Positions 16,924 through 25,726 of a stretch of DNA of 64,000 nucleotides are shown here, piece by piece. Position numbers and translations under genes: made by a program. Positions within the stretch are counted from its first letter, which is position 1, and each line of letters begins with the position of its first letter. This DNA comes from an uncultured Lachnospiraceae bacterium (GTDB lineage Bacteria > Bacillota > Clostridia > Lachnospirales > Lachnospiraceae). The stretch is taken from assembly GCA_947630925.1 (NCBI GenBank), contig CANRJM010000003.1, positions 121,272-185,271 on the forward strand, written 5' to 3'. The notes under the pieces were generated by a model. It saw nothing but the letters and a program-made list of their open reading frames with translations. It was not told the origin of the DNA and searched no databases.

Positions 16924-19110
16924 GTGGCAAAGAGCAACACACTCCAGGCAATCGTAGAAATTGCCGGAACTCTGAGCCCTACGCTCGAAAAAAGCATTGG
17001 TGGCGTCGTTGATAAGCTCGACGGCATCAATGTCAAAGCCCTGGCCGTCGGTGCGGCCGCTGGAGGCATCGCAATCGCAACTACGAAGGCGGTATTTGAG
17101 GCCGGCAAGGCACTCACGGAACTCGGCAGCGAGTTCGATAAGGCATACGACTCGATCAGGATCGGAACCGGAGCAACCGGCGACGCCCTCGAGGCTCTCG
17201 AGGACAACTTCCAGGCCGTGTACTCTGCAGTACCGACCAGCATGGAGGATGCGAGCCAGGCTATCGCAGACTATAACACAAGGCTCGGCCTAACCGGCCC
17301 GGCTCTCCAGGGAATATCCACCCAGGCGATCCAGGTCGCTGACATGCTCGGCGAGGATCTCGGTAGCGTTATCGAGGAGTCGTCCCAAGCCTTCCAGGCG
17401 TGGAACATCGACGCGGACGAAATGGGGAACAAAATGGACTACGTTTTCAAGGCTTCCCAGTCCACCGGCGTCGGCTTCACTGATTTAATGGCCAACGTCC
17501 AGAAATTCGCGCCACAGATGCAAGAAATGGGCTACTCGTTCGAGGAGACCACCGCCCTCCTGGGCCAGCTCGACAAAGCCGGCGTAAATGCAGACGAGGT
17601 TATGAGTGCCATGAAAAAGTCGGTCGGTACTCTGGCCAAAGAAGGGCTAAGTGCAAGCGAAGGTCTGGCCAAGTATTCCGAACAGATCAAGAACGCCGGA
17701 AGCATGACAAAGGCGACCACCATTGCATCGGAGATCTTTGGATCGAAGGCTGCCTCGACAATGGCGGCGGCTATACGAGACGGCACCCTATCGGTCGCAG
17801 ATCTGACCGCAGAGTTGGAAGGCTCAAGCGAGACAATTAACGGATGTGCTGGCGATACATATGACTTCGCTGAAAAATTGCAGCTATTCAAGCAGCAAGC
17901 TCAAGTCGCGCTGGAGCCTCTTGCGAGCACTCTGTTCGACTCACTCAATGAACTTATGCCAATCGCAGCGGACGCCATGACTCAGCTCATGCCAATCCTG
18001 GGGCAACTAGCCCAAGCAATTATCCCGATCGTGCAAGATCTGATACCTCAGATCGCTCCACTTCTCACGCAACTGATTCCGCCGATCGTAAGCATGGCCG
18101 GCTTACTTGCCAGCAGCGTGATCCCGCCGATCGTAGAAATTGTGACCAGCCTGATCCCGGCAGCGATCTCCATCGCGAGCGCGCTCATACCTATAATTCA
18201 GATATTGATCGAGACCGTGCTCCCGATCCTGGTGGATATTATCCAGCAGATCATCCCGCCAGTCGTTCAAATTGTGACGGCGCTGCTGCCCGTGATCCAG
18301 GAATTATTAACCGCCCTGGCTCCTATCGTGACGCAGCTTTTCACAGCCCTAAGCCCCGTGCTCGCGGCAGCCGGACAATTGATCTCGACACTATTGCCGC
18401 CGGTGATCTCGCTGATCCAGACACTCATGCCTATCATAACCACTTGCGCCTTTATCATATCGACCGTCCTGACGATTGCGATCCAGGGGCTCATGCCAGT
18501 GATCGGGGGCGTGATCTCCGTGGTCGGCACTATTTCCTCAGTATTCGAAGCCGCCTTCTCCGGGCTTGTCGGCATCGTAAAGACGCCAATCAATGCGATT
18601 ATTAGCCTAGTGAACAGCGCGATCGGTGCAATCAATTCGATCAGCATCGACGTCCCGGACTGGGTACCTGGCCTAGGAGGCAAGCACTTCGGATTTAGCA
18701 TACCGACAATACCAATGCTGGCAACTGGTGGATTTACTGACGGTGTATCAATCGCCGGCGAGGCCGGCACCGAGGCCGTGATCAGCTTCGACCAGGCATA
18801 CAGAGCGGCCAACATCGGCTACTGGATGGAAGCCGGCAAGATGCTCGGAGTCCTGGGACAAAACCAGAACACGACAACGAGCTCGCTGGCTGGCCAACTC
18901 CTAGCGTTGGACGAATTCTCGCTCTCCGAACTTGCAAGCGAGAACAACACCGTCGTCTACGACTTCTCAGGTATGAGCTACAACCCGACCGTCAACACAA
19001 CCGGAGACGGACCGGACATCATGGCGCAGCTCCGAGAGGCTGGCCAAGAGTTCTTTGACTGGCTCGAGACCTGGATCAGAAGAAAGGAGCAGACCGCTTA
19101 TGACTACTAA
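16924..19110 (+). CDS. Tail tape measure protein
   Basis: The 728-residue product starts at a GTG preceded by AAGAAGGTGG. Residues about 60-300 show the TP901-type tape-measure core (GSEFDKAYDSIRIGTGATG, GLTGPALQGISTQAIQVADM, DEVMSAMKKSVGTLAKEG). Residues about 335-560 are long hydrophobic, proline-containing repeats such as LIPPIV and ILVDIIQQIIPP that probably span membranes at DNA entry. The C-terminal part has GFTDGVSIAGEAGTEAVI. Its length sets tail length. It lies directly after the chaperone, as in P2-like phages. Confidence 0.93.
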   Translation: MAKSNTLQAIVEIAGTLSPTLEKSIGGVVDKLDGINVKALAVGAAAGGIAIATTKAVFEAGKALTELGSEFDKAYDSIRIGTGATGDALEALEDNFQAVYSAVPTSMEDASQAIADYNTRLGLTGPALQGISTQAIQVADMLGEDLGSVIEESSQAFQAWNIDADEMGNKMDYVFKASQSTGVGFTDLMANVQKFAPQMQEMGYSFEETTALLGQLDKAGVNADEVMSAMKKSVGTLAKEGLSASEGLAKYSEQIKNAGSMTKATTIASEIFGSKAASTMAAAIRDGTLSVADLTAELEGSSETINGCAGDTYDFAEKLQLFKQQAQVALEPLASTLFDSLNELMPIAADAMTQLMPILGQLAQAIIPIVQDLIPQIAPLLTQLIPPIVSMAGLLASSVIPPIVEIVTSLIPAAISIASALIPIIQILIETVLPILVDIIQQIIPPVVQIVTALLPVIQELLTALAPIVTQLFTALSPVLAAAGQLISTLLPPVISLIQTLMPIITTCAFIISTVLTIAIQGLMPVIGGVISVVGTISSVFEAAFSGLVGIVKTPINAIISLVNSAIGAINSISIDVPDWVPGLGGKHFGFSIPTIPMLATGGFTDGVSIAGEAGTEAVISFDQAYRAANIGYWMEAGKMLGVLGQNQNTTTSSLAGQLLALDEFSLSELASENNTVVYDFSGMSYNPTVNTTGDGPDIMAQLREAGQEFFDWLETWIRRKEQTAYDY

Positions 19111-19315
19111 GTATTACAAATACACAACCAAAGAGGGCGACACGTTTGACATGATCGCCCTCAACTTCTACGACGAGGAAAAGATGGCGACGACTATCAT
19201 CGAAGCCAATCCGGACTACTCTGACGTGATTATTTTCGACGCTGACGTCGAACTGATCATACCGATCGTGGAGGACGTTGACGGCATAGAAACAACGCCG
19301 CCATGGAGGAGGTGA
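19100..19315 (+). CDS. Tail protein X (LysM-like)
   Basis: This 71-residue protein overlaps the tape measure stop by 11 bases and contains KEGDTFDMIALNFYDEE, a LysM-like motif typical of P2 gpX. gpX is part of the baseplate hub or tail tip. The ribosome site AAAGGAG lies inside the tape measure gene. Confidence 0.85.
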   Translation: MTTKYYKYTTKEGDTFDMIALNFYDEEKMATTIIEANPDYSDVIIFDADVELIIPIVEDVDGIETTPPWRR

Positions 19316-19319
19316 TCCG

Positions 19320-20249
19320 GTGGCCGAGAAATTGACATACAACGGCAAGGACATTACCGCAGACGTGACAGTGATTGCGGCAGCGGCCGACCTATACGCC
19401 GGATCAGAGCGCTCCGATGTCCTGGAGCTTCACTTTCCTGAGGGCGAAGCCTGGACGATATGGGGGCCGCAGATCGACGATGTTATTACCTATCAGCGCG
19501 ACGGCCTGAACACTGGCCGCTTGTTTATATTCGACCAGGAATTGACAAGCAGCGGCCACGTGCTATATGCAACAACCACACCGGCGGACATGCGTGAGAT
19601 CCCAAGGACAAAAGCCTGGGAACGCGCTCACCTAAGACAGATCGGCGAGGAAATCGCCACAAGGAACGGCGTGAGCTTCGAGCTAATAGGTGTAAGCGAC
19701 AACTGCTTCGAGTACATCAAACAAGAGGCAGAAAGCGACGTGGTCTTCCTGGCCAGACTCGCAATACTTGAGGGCGCCGCCCTGGTCGTCTTTGACGGCC
19801 GGATCATACTGGCCAAAGAAAAAGGCTTGGAGGCAACGGAGCCAGTTGCAGAGCTAGACACAAACGGCTCGTTCATTGAACTTTTTGACAACTCTGCCAA
19901 GGCATACGGCTCCGCACTGATCAGTGTCGGACAATTCAAAGGCGCGTACACAGCAGACAACGGAAGCACCAGGAAGCTCACTGAAAAGCCCAAGAACCTC
20001 CAGGCGTCCAGCAACGCCGAGTGCATGATCTACGCGGCCGGGCTTCTAAGACATAAAAACAAGGGCCTCACGGGCCTGAAAATGACAACCGCACTCTCGC
20101 CGGAAATACCGGCCGGAGTGACGTGCACCCTGGGCGGATCCTCAGTGCCTAGCGGATGGACCGGGACGTTGTTCGTGCATCATATCCGGCACGAGTTCCA
20201 TAAGAACCAGAGCACGGTATTCCTGAGGAAACCACTGGAGGGATATTGA
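19320..20249 (+). CDS. Baseplate hub protein (late control gene D-like)
   Basis: The 309-residue product starts at GTG after a strong GGAGGTGATC ribosome site. It has the gpD/gp27-like pattern: an N-terminal YNGKDITADV strand region, VLELHFPEGEAW, and EIATRNGVSFELIGVSDNCFEYIKQ, then SDVVFLARLA. Trimeric hub proteins of this kind join tube and spike. It overlaps the next gene by one base (TGATG). Confidence 0.85.
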   Translation: MAEKLTYNGKDITADVTVIAAAADLYAGSERSDVLELHFPEGEAWTIWGPQIDDVITYQRDGLNTGRLFIFDQELTSSGHVLYATTTPADMREIPRTKAWERAHLRQIGEEIATRNGVSFELIGVSDNCFEYIKQEAESDVVFLARLAILEGAALVVFDGRIILAKEKGLEATEPVAELDTNGSFIELFDNSAKAYGSALISVGQFKGAYTADNGSTRKLTEKPKNLQASSNAECMIYAAGLLRHKNKGLTGLKMTTALSPEIPAGVTCTLGGSSVPSGWTGTLFVHHIRHEFHKNQSTVFLRKPLEGY

Positions 20250-20455
20250 TGATCGCAAACAAAGGCACAGTCCTCACCGTTGGAGAAGGCGCAAACCAGA
20301 ACATGGTCAGAGTGGCACCGATCGACAACATCGATGCCGTGAGCATGTTCTACAAGATACCGAAACACCTCCAGGACGAGGACATAAAAAAAGGCGACCA
20401 GGTTGCCTTCCTATCCTTCGCGGATGGGACTGGCGTGATCCTGGCCAAAATGTAA
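20249..20455 (+). CDS. Small OB-fold-like baseplate/spike component
   Basis: The 68-residue beta-rich protein starts in a TGATG overlap with the hub gene, after GGAGGGATATTG. Its pattern (GTVLTVGEGANQNMVRV, KKGDQVAFLSFADGTGVIL) resembles a single OB-fold like the N-terminal part of gpV spike proteins. A spike or plug role fits its place after the hub gene, but no long spike protein follows, so the assignment is tentative. Confidence 0.5.
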   Translation: MIANKGTVLTVGEGANQNMVRVAPIDNIDAVSMFYKIPKHLQDEDIKKGDQVAFLSFADGTGVILAKM

Positions 20456-20467
20456 AGGAGGAAGCAC

Positions 20468-20914
20468 ATGGCAACAATGGGACGCTGGGGCAATCAGTCC
20501 TTCACGATCAGCACCAAAAAGATCCGAGGCTTCGAGGGCTTCTCTACTTCTGCTGAGAAAAAGGACAAAGGCTCCAAAAGCAAAAAGAAAAGCCTGGAAC
20601 TCGAGGATGTGAAGTTATCGATTGCGTGCCATGCAAACGCCGGCGTGGATCCTCAAAAAGAGTATTACACCTGGCGCGGCTTGATCGGGCAGACCAATTA
20701 CTTATACATCCACGGGAAAAAGTGGAAAAGCAACCGCCTCCAGCTCCAAAAAGTAAGCATGGGAAGCGTGACAAACGACGGCAAAGGCCGGTTCCGGTAT
20801 GCTGAGATCTCTCTGGAGTTCACAGAGGAGAACGTCAAATCCTCGAGAAAGTCCAGCAGATCGGGAGCAACAAAGGCGGACAAGAAAAAGAAAAAAAAGA
20901 AAAAGAAAAAATAG
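20468..20914 (+). CDS. gpU-like tail protein with poly-lysine C-terminus
   Basis: The 148-residue product has an N-terminal MGRWGNQSFTIS segment and a beta-rich core (KLSIACHANAGVD, RYAEISLEFTEE) resembling small tail proteins such as gpU. The C-terminus is Lys/Ser-rich and ends in ten consecutive lysines encoded by AAG/AAA codons. The A-rich tail contains A AAA AAG, a classic slippery sequence, so slippage products are possible. The family call is weak; position in the baseplate block is clear. Confidence 0.5.
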   Translation: MATMGRWGNQSFTISTKKIRGFEGFSTSAEKKDKGSKSKKKSLELEDVKLSIACHANAGVDPQKEYYTWRGLIGQTNYLYIHGKKWKSNRLQLQKVSMGSVTNDGKGRFRYAEISLEFTEENVKSSRKSSRSGATKADKKKKKKKKKK

Positions 20915-20929
20915 CAAGGAGGGACTCAC

Positions 20930-21220
20930 ATGCTAGGAAAAGGAAACGGCGAGCCTCAGACATGCGCGGCCAACCTTCTCCAGACGCCACGCTTCTCGGT
21001 TCCATACGAACGACTGAAAGGCATTGACGGCGAGCTGGTAGACTCTCCGGCCGTAGAAAGCGACGACGAAATGGCTGCCGACGCTGAGTGGCTGCTGGAA
21101 ACATACGAGCCGAGGGTTGAGATCAACAGCATTGAGGCCGGCGATCCGGAAGGGATCGGCGACTTCGGCATCCTTGCAGATCTCTCGATAAATTTTAACG
21201 ACGAGGAGGACGAAACATGA
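20930..21220 (+). CDS. Baseplate wedge protein (gpW/gp25-like)
   Basis: The 96-residue protein precedes the baseplate J gene and shows a gp25-like pattern, with an N-terminal CAANLLQTPRFSVPYERLKGID and a later EPRVEINSIEA strand. gp25/W proteins are wedge components that start sheath assembly. It overlaps gene J by four bases (ATGA). The ribosome site is AAGGAGGG. Confidence 0.75.
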   Translation: MLGKGNGEPQTCAANLLQTPRFSVPYERLKGIDGELVDSPAVESDDEMAADAEWLLETYEPRVEINSIEAGDPEGIGDFGILADLSINFNDEEDET

Positions 21221-22344
21221 GTGACTTGAAATTCATCGAAACGAACGCCTCCGAGATCTACGAGATCGTAATCGGAGCGCTGGAAAAAGGATGCGACGAG
21301 GATCTCTATCCTGGAGACGAGCGCCGCATATTCGGTGAAGCTATGGTGCCGCTGGTTGTGGCCCTATTCAACGCCGTGAATGATGCGTGCCGCCAGAAGA
21401 TGCTCAGGTACGCCAGGGGTGAAGTTTTGGACGCACTGGGGGACAATGCCGGCGTGGCGCGTATGACACCGGTCAAAGCAACGACGGTCGAGCGTTTCAT
21501 GGTAAACACTCCAATCTCGGACAATATTATCATCCCAAAAGGCACAAGAGTCACGTCGGACTATACCAACTACTTCGAGACAACCAGCACGGCCGTCCTG
21601 GTATCTGGTGAGACTTATGTCGACACCGATGTGGTGGCAGTCGCCGGAGGATCCGAACCGAACGGACTCGCGATCGGCTCGATCAATGTCCTGGTGGATG
21701 CGATACCATTTATCGACAGCGTGGCAAATACGGTCAAAGTCGGCGGAGGATCCGACAAGGAAAAAGACGACACATACAGAGACCGCATAAGAACAGCCAA
21801 CGACGTGGTCAGCGTGGCCGGTCCTCCTGGAACATACAAGCACTTTGCTCTCGAGGCGGATGCGACCGTTGCGGACGCCGATGTCAGCTCTCCGAGCCCT
21901 GGCGTCGTATTGATCACGCCTATATGCTACGGCGGGAAAATTCCGGACGAAAATATTCTGGCCAAGGTCCTGGCATCATGCTCGGCGGACGACGTGAGGC
22001 CTCTCACCGACCAGGTGAAGGTAAAAGCTCCAGACGTTGAGACCTACGACATAGAGCTCACTTACTACACCACAGAAAGCGACGAGAGCTCGTGCATCGA
22101 GACGATCGAGGGCTCCGGTGGAGCTATCGACAAATATGTCTACTGGCAAGGCGCATCACTCAACCGCGACATCAATCCGGACTACCTTCGCAAGCTGATC
22201 CTGGTCCCGAACTGGGCCGACAATCTCACTGGCGCGGTCCGTGTCGAGATAGCAAAGCCAGAATACAAGGACCTAAACAAGACCACGGTCGCACAATGGA
22301 GCGGCGTCGCTAATGTCAGTCACGTGATCACTGGCAGCAAGTAA
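21217..22344 (+). CDS. Baseplate assembly protein J-like
   Basis: The 375-residue product has typical baseplate J features: an N-terminal helical domain, PISDNIIIPKGTRVTS, a GSEPNGLAIGSINVLVD region, and GGGSDKEKDDTYRDRI, followed by GPPGTYKHFALEAD. J forms the wedges linking hub and fibres. It starts in an ATGA overlap with the W-like gene. The family assignment is firm. Confidence 0.93.
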   Translation: MSDLKFIETNASEIYEIVIGALEKGCDEDLYPGDERRIFGEAMVPLVVALFNAVNDACRQKMLRYARGEVLDALGDNAGVARMTPVKATTVERFMVNTPISDNIIIPKGTRVTSDYTNYFETTSTAVLVSGETYVDTDVVAVAGGSEPNGLAIGSINVLVDAIPFIDSVANTVKVGGGSDKEKDDTYRDRIRTANDVVSVAGPPGTYKHFALEADATVADADVSSPSPGVVLITPICYGGKIPDENILAKVLASCSADDVRPLTDQVKVKAPDVETYDIELTYYTTESDESSCIETIEGSGGAIDKYVYWQGASLNRDINPDYLRKLILVPNWADNLTGAVRVEIAKPEYKDLNKTTVAQWSGVANVSHVITGSK

Positions 22345-22356
22345 AGGAGGGATCGC

Positions 22357-23379
22357 ATGGGCTTCACACTAGAAAACAACAACACGCTCAAGCTCCTCCC
22401 TGGCTGGATGCGCGACGATGATGCGGTTCAAGCTCTCTCTGGCGCTTGCGACGTACTATTCCGGGGAGCAGCGAAAAGAATCAAAACACCAAGAACCTGG
22501 GATCAGATTGACAACCTCACAGACGAGGAACTTGACGAGCTTGCCTGGGAACTCAACATAGACTGGTGGCAGAGCTCCTGGAGCCTGGAGCAGAAACGCG
22601 CGACCGTAAAAGTGGCAAGGCAGATCAAAGCAAAGCGCGGTACCAAATGGGCCGTCGAACAACTAATAACAGCCAGCTTCGGTACCGGATATGTCAAGGA
22701 GTGGTTTGAGGAAGGCGAGAACGGCGAGCCGTTTACCTTCAAAGTCCTGACGACGAACCCGAACATCGGGGACGAAGGCATGGAAAACTTCAACCGGCAG
22801 ATCAACCAAGCGAAAAACGAACGCTCGCACATGATCGGCGTCTACTACTTCGAGGAAATCGGCGTCACAATCGAAGCGGATCCTCGAAAGATGACCCACG
22901 TGTTTGAGTATGTCAGATGTGGAGCGGTTCCGCGACCGGCAGCAGTCGGCGCGATCGACAAGACAGTGATCAGCGCAAACGCTGAGGCTATGAGCCATGG
23001 CTTCAAGTACACAAAGGCCGACGACGGAACAATAACCGGAACATACCCGGGGCGCGGAACTCTCGGAGCAATCGACAAAGGGACCGGCCTAGTGGATCCG
23101 GAGTCAATGCCGCACGGCTTCGCATATATTGAGGCTGGAGACGGAACCGTGACCGGCATCTACCCGAGACAGATGCAGCAAGGAGAAATCACGACGCAAG
23201 TCGTCGAGGCCGACGCTGCTGCCGCTCTCCCTCGCTTTGACTACGAAAGGAAAGCCGGAACGGTTCCAGGAGTCTCAACACTGGGCGAGATCTCCAGAAT
23301 TGCATCGGAGGCAGCAGGCACGACAGTCGTACACTGTTTCACATACAAAAAATGCGGCACGAACAAGTGCGGCGAGTAA
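22357..23379 (+). CDS. Tail protein I-like with C-terminal repeat extension
   Basis: Residues about 1-175 match P2 gpI (LLPGWMRDDDAVQALSGACD, LDELAWELNIDWW, AKRGTKWAVEQLI, NIGDEGMENFNRQI). From about residue 180 to 340 there are four to five diverged repeats of roughly 35-40 residues, each starting with a HGFxY-like element and containing GAID or GEI near the end. The repeats are absent from P2 gpI and may carry or anchor the receptor-binding proteins encoded next. The ATG follows AAAGGAGGG. Confidence 0.85.
   Translation: MGFTLENNNTLKLLPGWMRDDDAVQALSGACDVLFRGAAKRIKTPRTWDQIDNLTDEELDELAWELNIDWWQSSWSLEQKRATVKVARQIKAKRGTKWAVEQLITASFGTGYVKEWFEEGENGEPFTFKVLTTNPNIGDEGMENFNRQINQAKNERSHMIGVYYFEEIGVTIEADPRKMTHVFEYVRCGAVPRPAAVGAIDKTVISANAEAMSHGFKYTKADDGTITGTYPGRGTLGAIDKGTGLVDPESMPHGFAYIEAGDGTVTGIYPRQMQQGEITTQVVEADAAAALPRFDYERKAGTVPGVSTLGEISRIASEAAGTTVVHCFTYKKCGTNKCGE
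22894..23376 (+). repeat. Diverged protein-level repeats in tail protein I
   Basis: About four and a half units of 32-40 codons begin HVFEYVRCG, HGFKYTKADDG, HGFAYIEAGDG, PRFDYERKAG and HCFTYKKCG. The DNA has diverged too far for easy recombination, which points to old duplication kept for function. Confidence 0.7.
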
Positions 23380-23405
23380 CCCACCAACGGAAAGGAGGGA
23401 ACGCA

Positions 23406-23717
23406 ATGGCGCAATTTTTCTCTAATGGCTTTATGAACAGACGACGAGCCCAGTGGCTCAGGGCGATACATGAAGTCAAGGTCAGATCATCCGGGACATG
23501 GTATACCGGAGAGATCCAGAAGAAAGAAGTCAGTGGCGACACGTTGATCATCAATGTCGTGTTCTCGGACCTGGATGCGAGAAGCTGCCATATTGACCGC
23601 TCACAGATCACAGACACATACGGCGAAGTGATCCACGAGCAGACTGAAAACATCCAGAAGGCAACCGGTCAGGGCACAATGCTCCAGATCAAGGTACCGA
23701 TCAAAGAAATCACATAA
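23406..23717 (+). CDS. Small tail-region protein, 103 aa
   Basis: The product has an N-terminal FSNGFMNRRRAQWLRAIHEVKV segment and a beta-rich rest (TWYTGEIQKKEVSGDTLIINVVF, ILQIKVPIKEI-like end). No family is recognised. It lies between tail protein I and fibre-region genes and starts after AAAGGAGGGAACGCA. A baseplate or fibre-attachment role is inference from position. Confidence 0.55.
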   Translation: MAQFFSNGFMNRRRAQWLRAIHEVKVRSSGTWYTGEIQKKEVSGDTLIINVVFSDLDARSCHIDRSQITDTYGEVIHEQTENIQKATGQGTMLQIKVPIKEIT

Positions 23718-23729
23718 GGAGGCGATAAC

Positions 23730-24167
23730 GTGTACCAGGAAACAAAGTGGCAAGATCAGATCGAGGACATCAACACCGGAGAGCTGATCCAGGAAGGAAC
23801 CGACCAGAGCGCCGGCAACTTCAACAATCTCGAGCACGGCGTTTCTGACGCTCACCTTGCCGCCCTGATCCTCAGCGTGGGTATGCTTCCAGCAATTCGC
23901 GCAAACGAGGTCGAGTTCATAGAGGTGACGCTCAAGAACACCAGCAAGAGCATCCCGTTCAACAATAGCACCCAGTCGATCGCTCTAGCTAACAAGCGCG
24001 ACTCGGCCAACTACGACGTAGAGATCCAGGTCGTAGAAGCAACCGGCACCGGCATCGTCGGAGAATTTGACGTCACCGACAAGATGCTCAACGGCTTCAA
24101 GTTAGCATACAGCGGATCGGCATCATCCGTAATCGTAAAACTCACAATCAAAGGAGGTAGCAACTAA
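23730..24167 (+). CDS. Tail fibre-region protein, 145 aa
   Basis: The gene starts at GTG after a strong AAGGAGGCGATAAC site. The product has an N-terminal TKWQDQIEDINTGELIQEGTDQSAGNFNNLEHGVSDAHLAALIL motif-rich region often found at the head of tail fibre or structural proteins in clostridial phages, and a beta-rich C-terminal half. It shares its last base with the next start. The exact function is unknown. Confidence 0.55.
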   Translation: MYQETKWQDQIEDINTGELIQEGTDQSAGNFNNLEHGVSDAHLAALILSVGMLPAIRANEVEFIEVTLKNTSKSIPFNNSTQSIALANKRDSANYDVEIQVVEATGTGIVGEFDVTDKMLNGFKLAYSGSASSVIVKLTIKGGSN

Positions 24168-24526
24168 TGGCAGTTAAAACCAACCCAGTGACCGTCGTTG
24201 AGAAGAACGAAGGCACAAAGATCGAATACGAACAGAATGACACAAAGCTCTGTTTTGACGACCAGCTTATGATCAACGCCGCAAAGTTCCAGAAGGACTG
24301 GCCGGTACACGTCGACGTGTGCATGGACTCAGATCGGAACCTTTGCACCGGAGTCGCTGACGGCCTCTACTATGTGGCACAGATCGACATCCCGGCGATC
24401 CAGAAGGAAATTATTGAGCCTAAGGAGGAAGGTGGCGAGTCTACCGTCAATATCATCCCGCTTGACATGGCTGACGTAGTTTTGACACTCTGGAGCATCG
24501 ACCAGCTTGCTCCGGCCGTACAGTAA
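24167..24526 (+). CDS. Fibre-region protein preceding the variable lectin, 119 aa
   Basis: The 119-residue product starts in a TAATG overlap after AAAGGAGG. It has no membrane segment or repeats and is not recognised. Its position directly before the lectin-type gene suggests a chaperone, connector or accessory for that receptor-binding protein. Confidence 0.5.
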   Translation: MAVKTNPVTVVEKNEGTKIEYEQNDTKLCFDDQLMINAAKFQKDWPVHVDVCMDSDRNLCTGVADGLYYVAQIDIPAIQKEIIEPKEEGGESTVNIIPLDMADVVLTLWSIDQLAPAVQ

Positions 24527-24538
24527 AGGAGAAAAAAC

Positions 24539-25612
24539 ATGAAACCTAATTTTGATTTATCGAACCTAGCGCTCCAGATGGCGTGCCCTAGCAACGAGAT
24601 TTTATACGACGACAAAGGGATGCCTTCCGTTATGGTCAAGATCCCGAAATTCAAGATCAGCGACGTGATCGCTGAAGGATCCAGTTCGACACATCCGGCC
24701 TTTATCGTAAACGGCCAGGAAGTGAACGAGATCTACATCAGCAAGTTCATCAACATTGTTGACAATGGCCGCGCGTACTCATTGCCAGGCCAAGATCCGA
24801 CCGCTTCTCTCAGCTTCGACCAGGCCGTTCAGTATTGCACAGCAAAAGGAGAAGGTTGGCACCTTATGACTACTGCCGAGTGGGCTGCTATTGAGCTCTG
24901 GTGCTTGAAAAACAGCTTTATTCCTAACGGTAACAATGATTACGGCAAAGATAGAAAGGAAAATAATTACAAAGCAATTCCGTCAATAAAGGGCCGAATT
25001 GAAGTTAAAAGCAGAACAGCAACCGGTACCGGCCCAGTATCGTGGTATCACGACAACACTCTCACCGGCATCGCTGACCTCAAGGGCGACACTTGGGAAT
25101 GGTCCGGCGGCTTCCGTACAGTATACGGAGAAGTCCAGGTACTCGCCAACAATGACGCTGCAGATCTCGATAACCCTCAGAGTGCAACAAGCGCACATTG
25201 GAAGGCGATCGACGCAACGACCGGCTCCCTGATCACTCCAAACGGAGAAGGCACGACAGCGAACAGCATCAAGATCGACAATGTGAGCGGAAAGATCCAG
25301 TACGTGACAACCATCGCGAACACAAAAGGAGCGTTCAGCTGTAAATTTAAGGAGATCACGTGTGCTTCTACTATCGCGGCAGCTCAGGAAGTGCTCAAAG
25401 CGATCGGTTTGCTTCCTACTGACACAGCGGCAGACTTCGGAGCTGATTGCCAGTGTTACGTAAATAACGCCGAGGCAGAGCGCTCGGTGATTCGTGGGGG
25501 CGCCTGGAGCAACTCCGTGTATGGTTTGTTCTCTTTCAACGGCTACAATCACCGCTCGTATGTGAACGACAGCGTCGGCTTCCGCTCCGCTTTTGTGAAA
25601 TTGCCAAACTGA
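24539..25612 (+). CDS. C-type-lectin/FGE-fold receptor-binding protein, likely DGR target
   Basis: The 357-residue protein has a sulfatase-modifying-factor/C-type lectin fold: EIYISKFINIV, SFDQAVQYCTAKGEGWHLMT, AEWAAIELWCLKN, TGTGPVSWYHD, GIADLKGDTWEWSGG. It ends RGGAWSNSVYGLFSF, then HRSYVNDSVGFRSAF. This closely follows the variable-region pattern of diversity-generating retroelement targets (RGGxWxNG...GxF...RS...GFRxA). Such proteins are phage receptor-binding tips diversified by adenine-directed mutagenesis. No reverse transcriptase or template repeat was found in the window. The start follows AAAGGAG. Confidence 0.82.
   Translation: MKPNFDLSNLALQMACPSNEILYDDKGMPSVMVKIPKFKISDVIAEGSSSTHPAFIVNGQEVNEIYISKFINIVDNGRAYSLPGQDPTASLSFDQAVQYCTAKGEGWHLMTTAEWAAIELWCLKNSFIPNGNNDYGKDRKENNYKAIPSIKGRIEVKSRTATGTGPVSWYHDNTLTGIADLKGDTWEWSGGFRTVYGEVQVLANNDAADLDNPQSATSAHWKAIDATTGSLITPNGEGTTANSIKIDNVSGKIQYVTTIANTKGAFSCKFKEITCASTIAAAQEVLKAIGLLPTDTAADFGADCQCYVNNAEAERSVIRGGAWSNSVYGLFSFNGYNHRSYVNDSVGFRSAFVKLPN
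25495..25612 (+). repeat. Putative DGR variable repeat (VR)
   Basis: The last 118 bases of the lectin gene encode the lectin variable site. Several codons at expected variable positions (GCC, AGC, AAC, TCC, TAT, TCT, TAC, GAC) end in C or T, as codons derived from AAC or AAT template codons would. The invariant flanks are CGTGGGGGC at the 5' side and GGCTTCCGCTCC at the 3' side. No template repeat was seen nearby, so the label is inference. Confidence 0.6.
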
Positions 25613-25726
25613 TCAACCTGATTATTCAATAGGCGCCGGGCCTAACAGCAGCCAGAATTTTGACAGCTATGGACTCAGTCGATGGATCAGTGAGAACATA
25701 ATATTCCAGAGAAATGAGGACACAAC

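Noticed and set aside
25613..25726. Possible template repeat or DGR accessory RNA after the lectin gene
   Set aside because: I compared it by eye with the variable repeat and found no matching invariant flanks; only a weak four-base GC stem is present.
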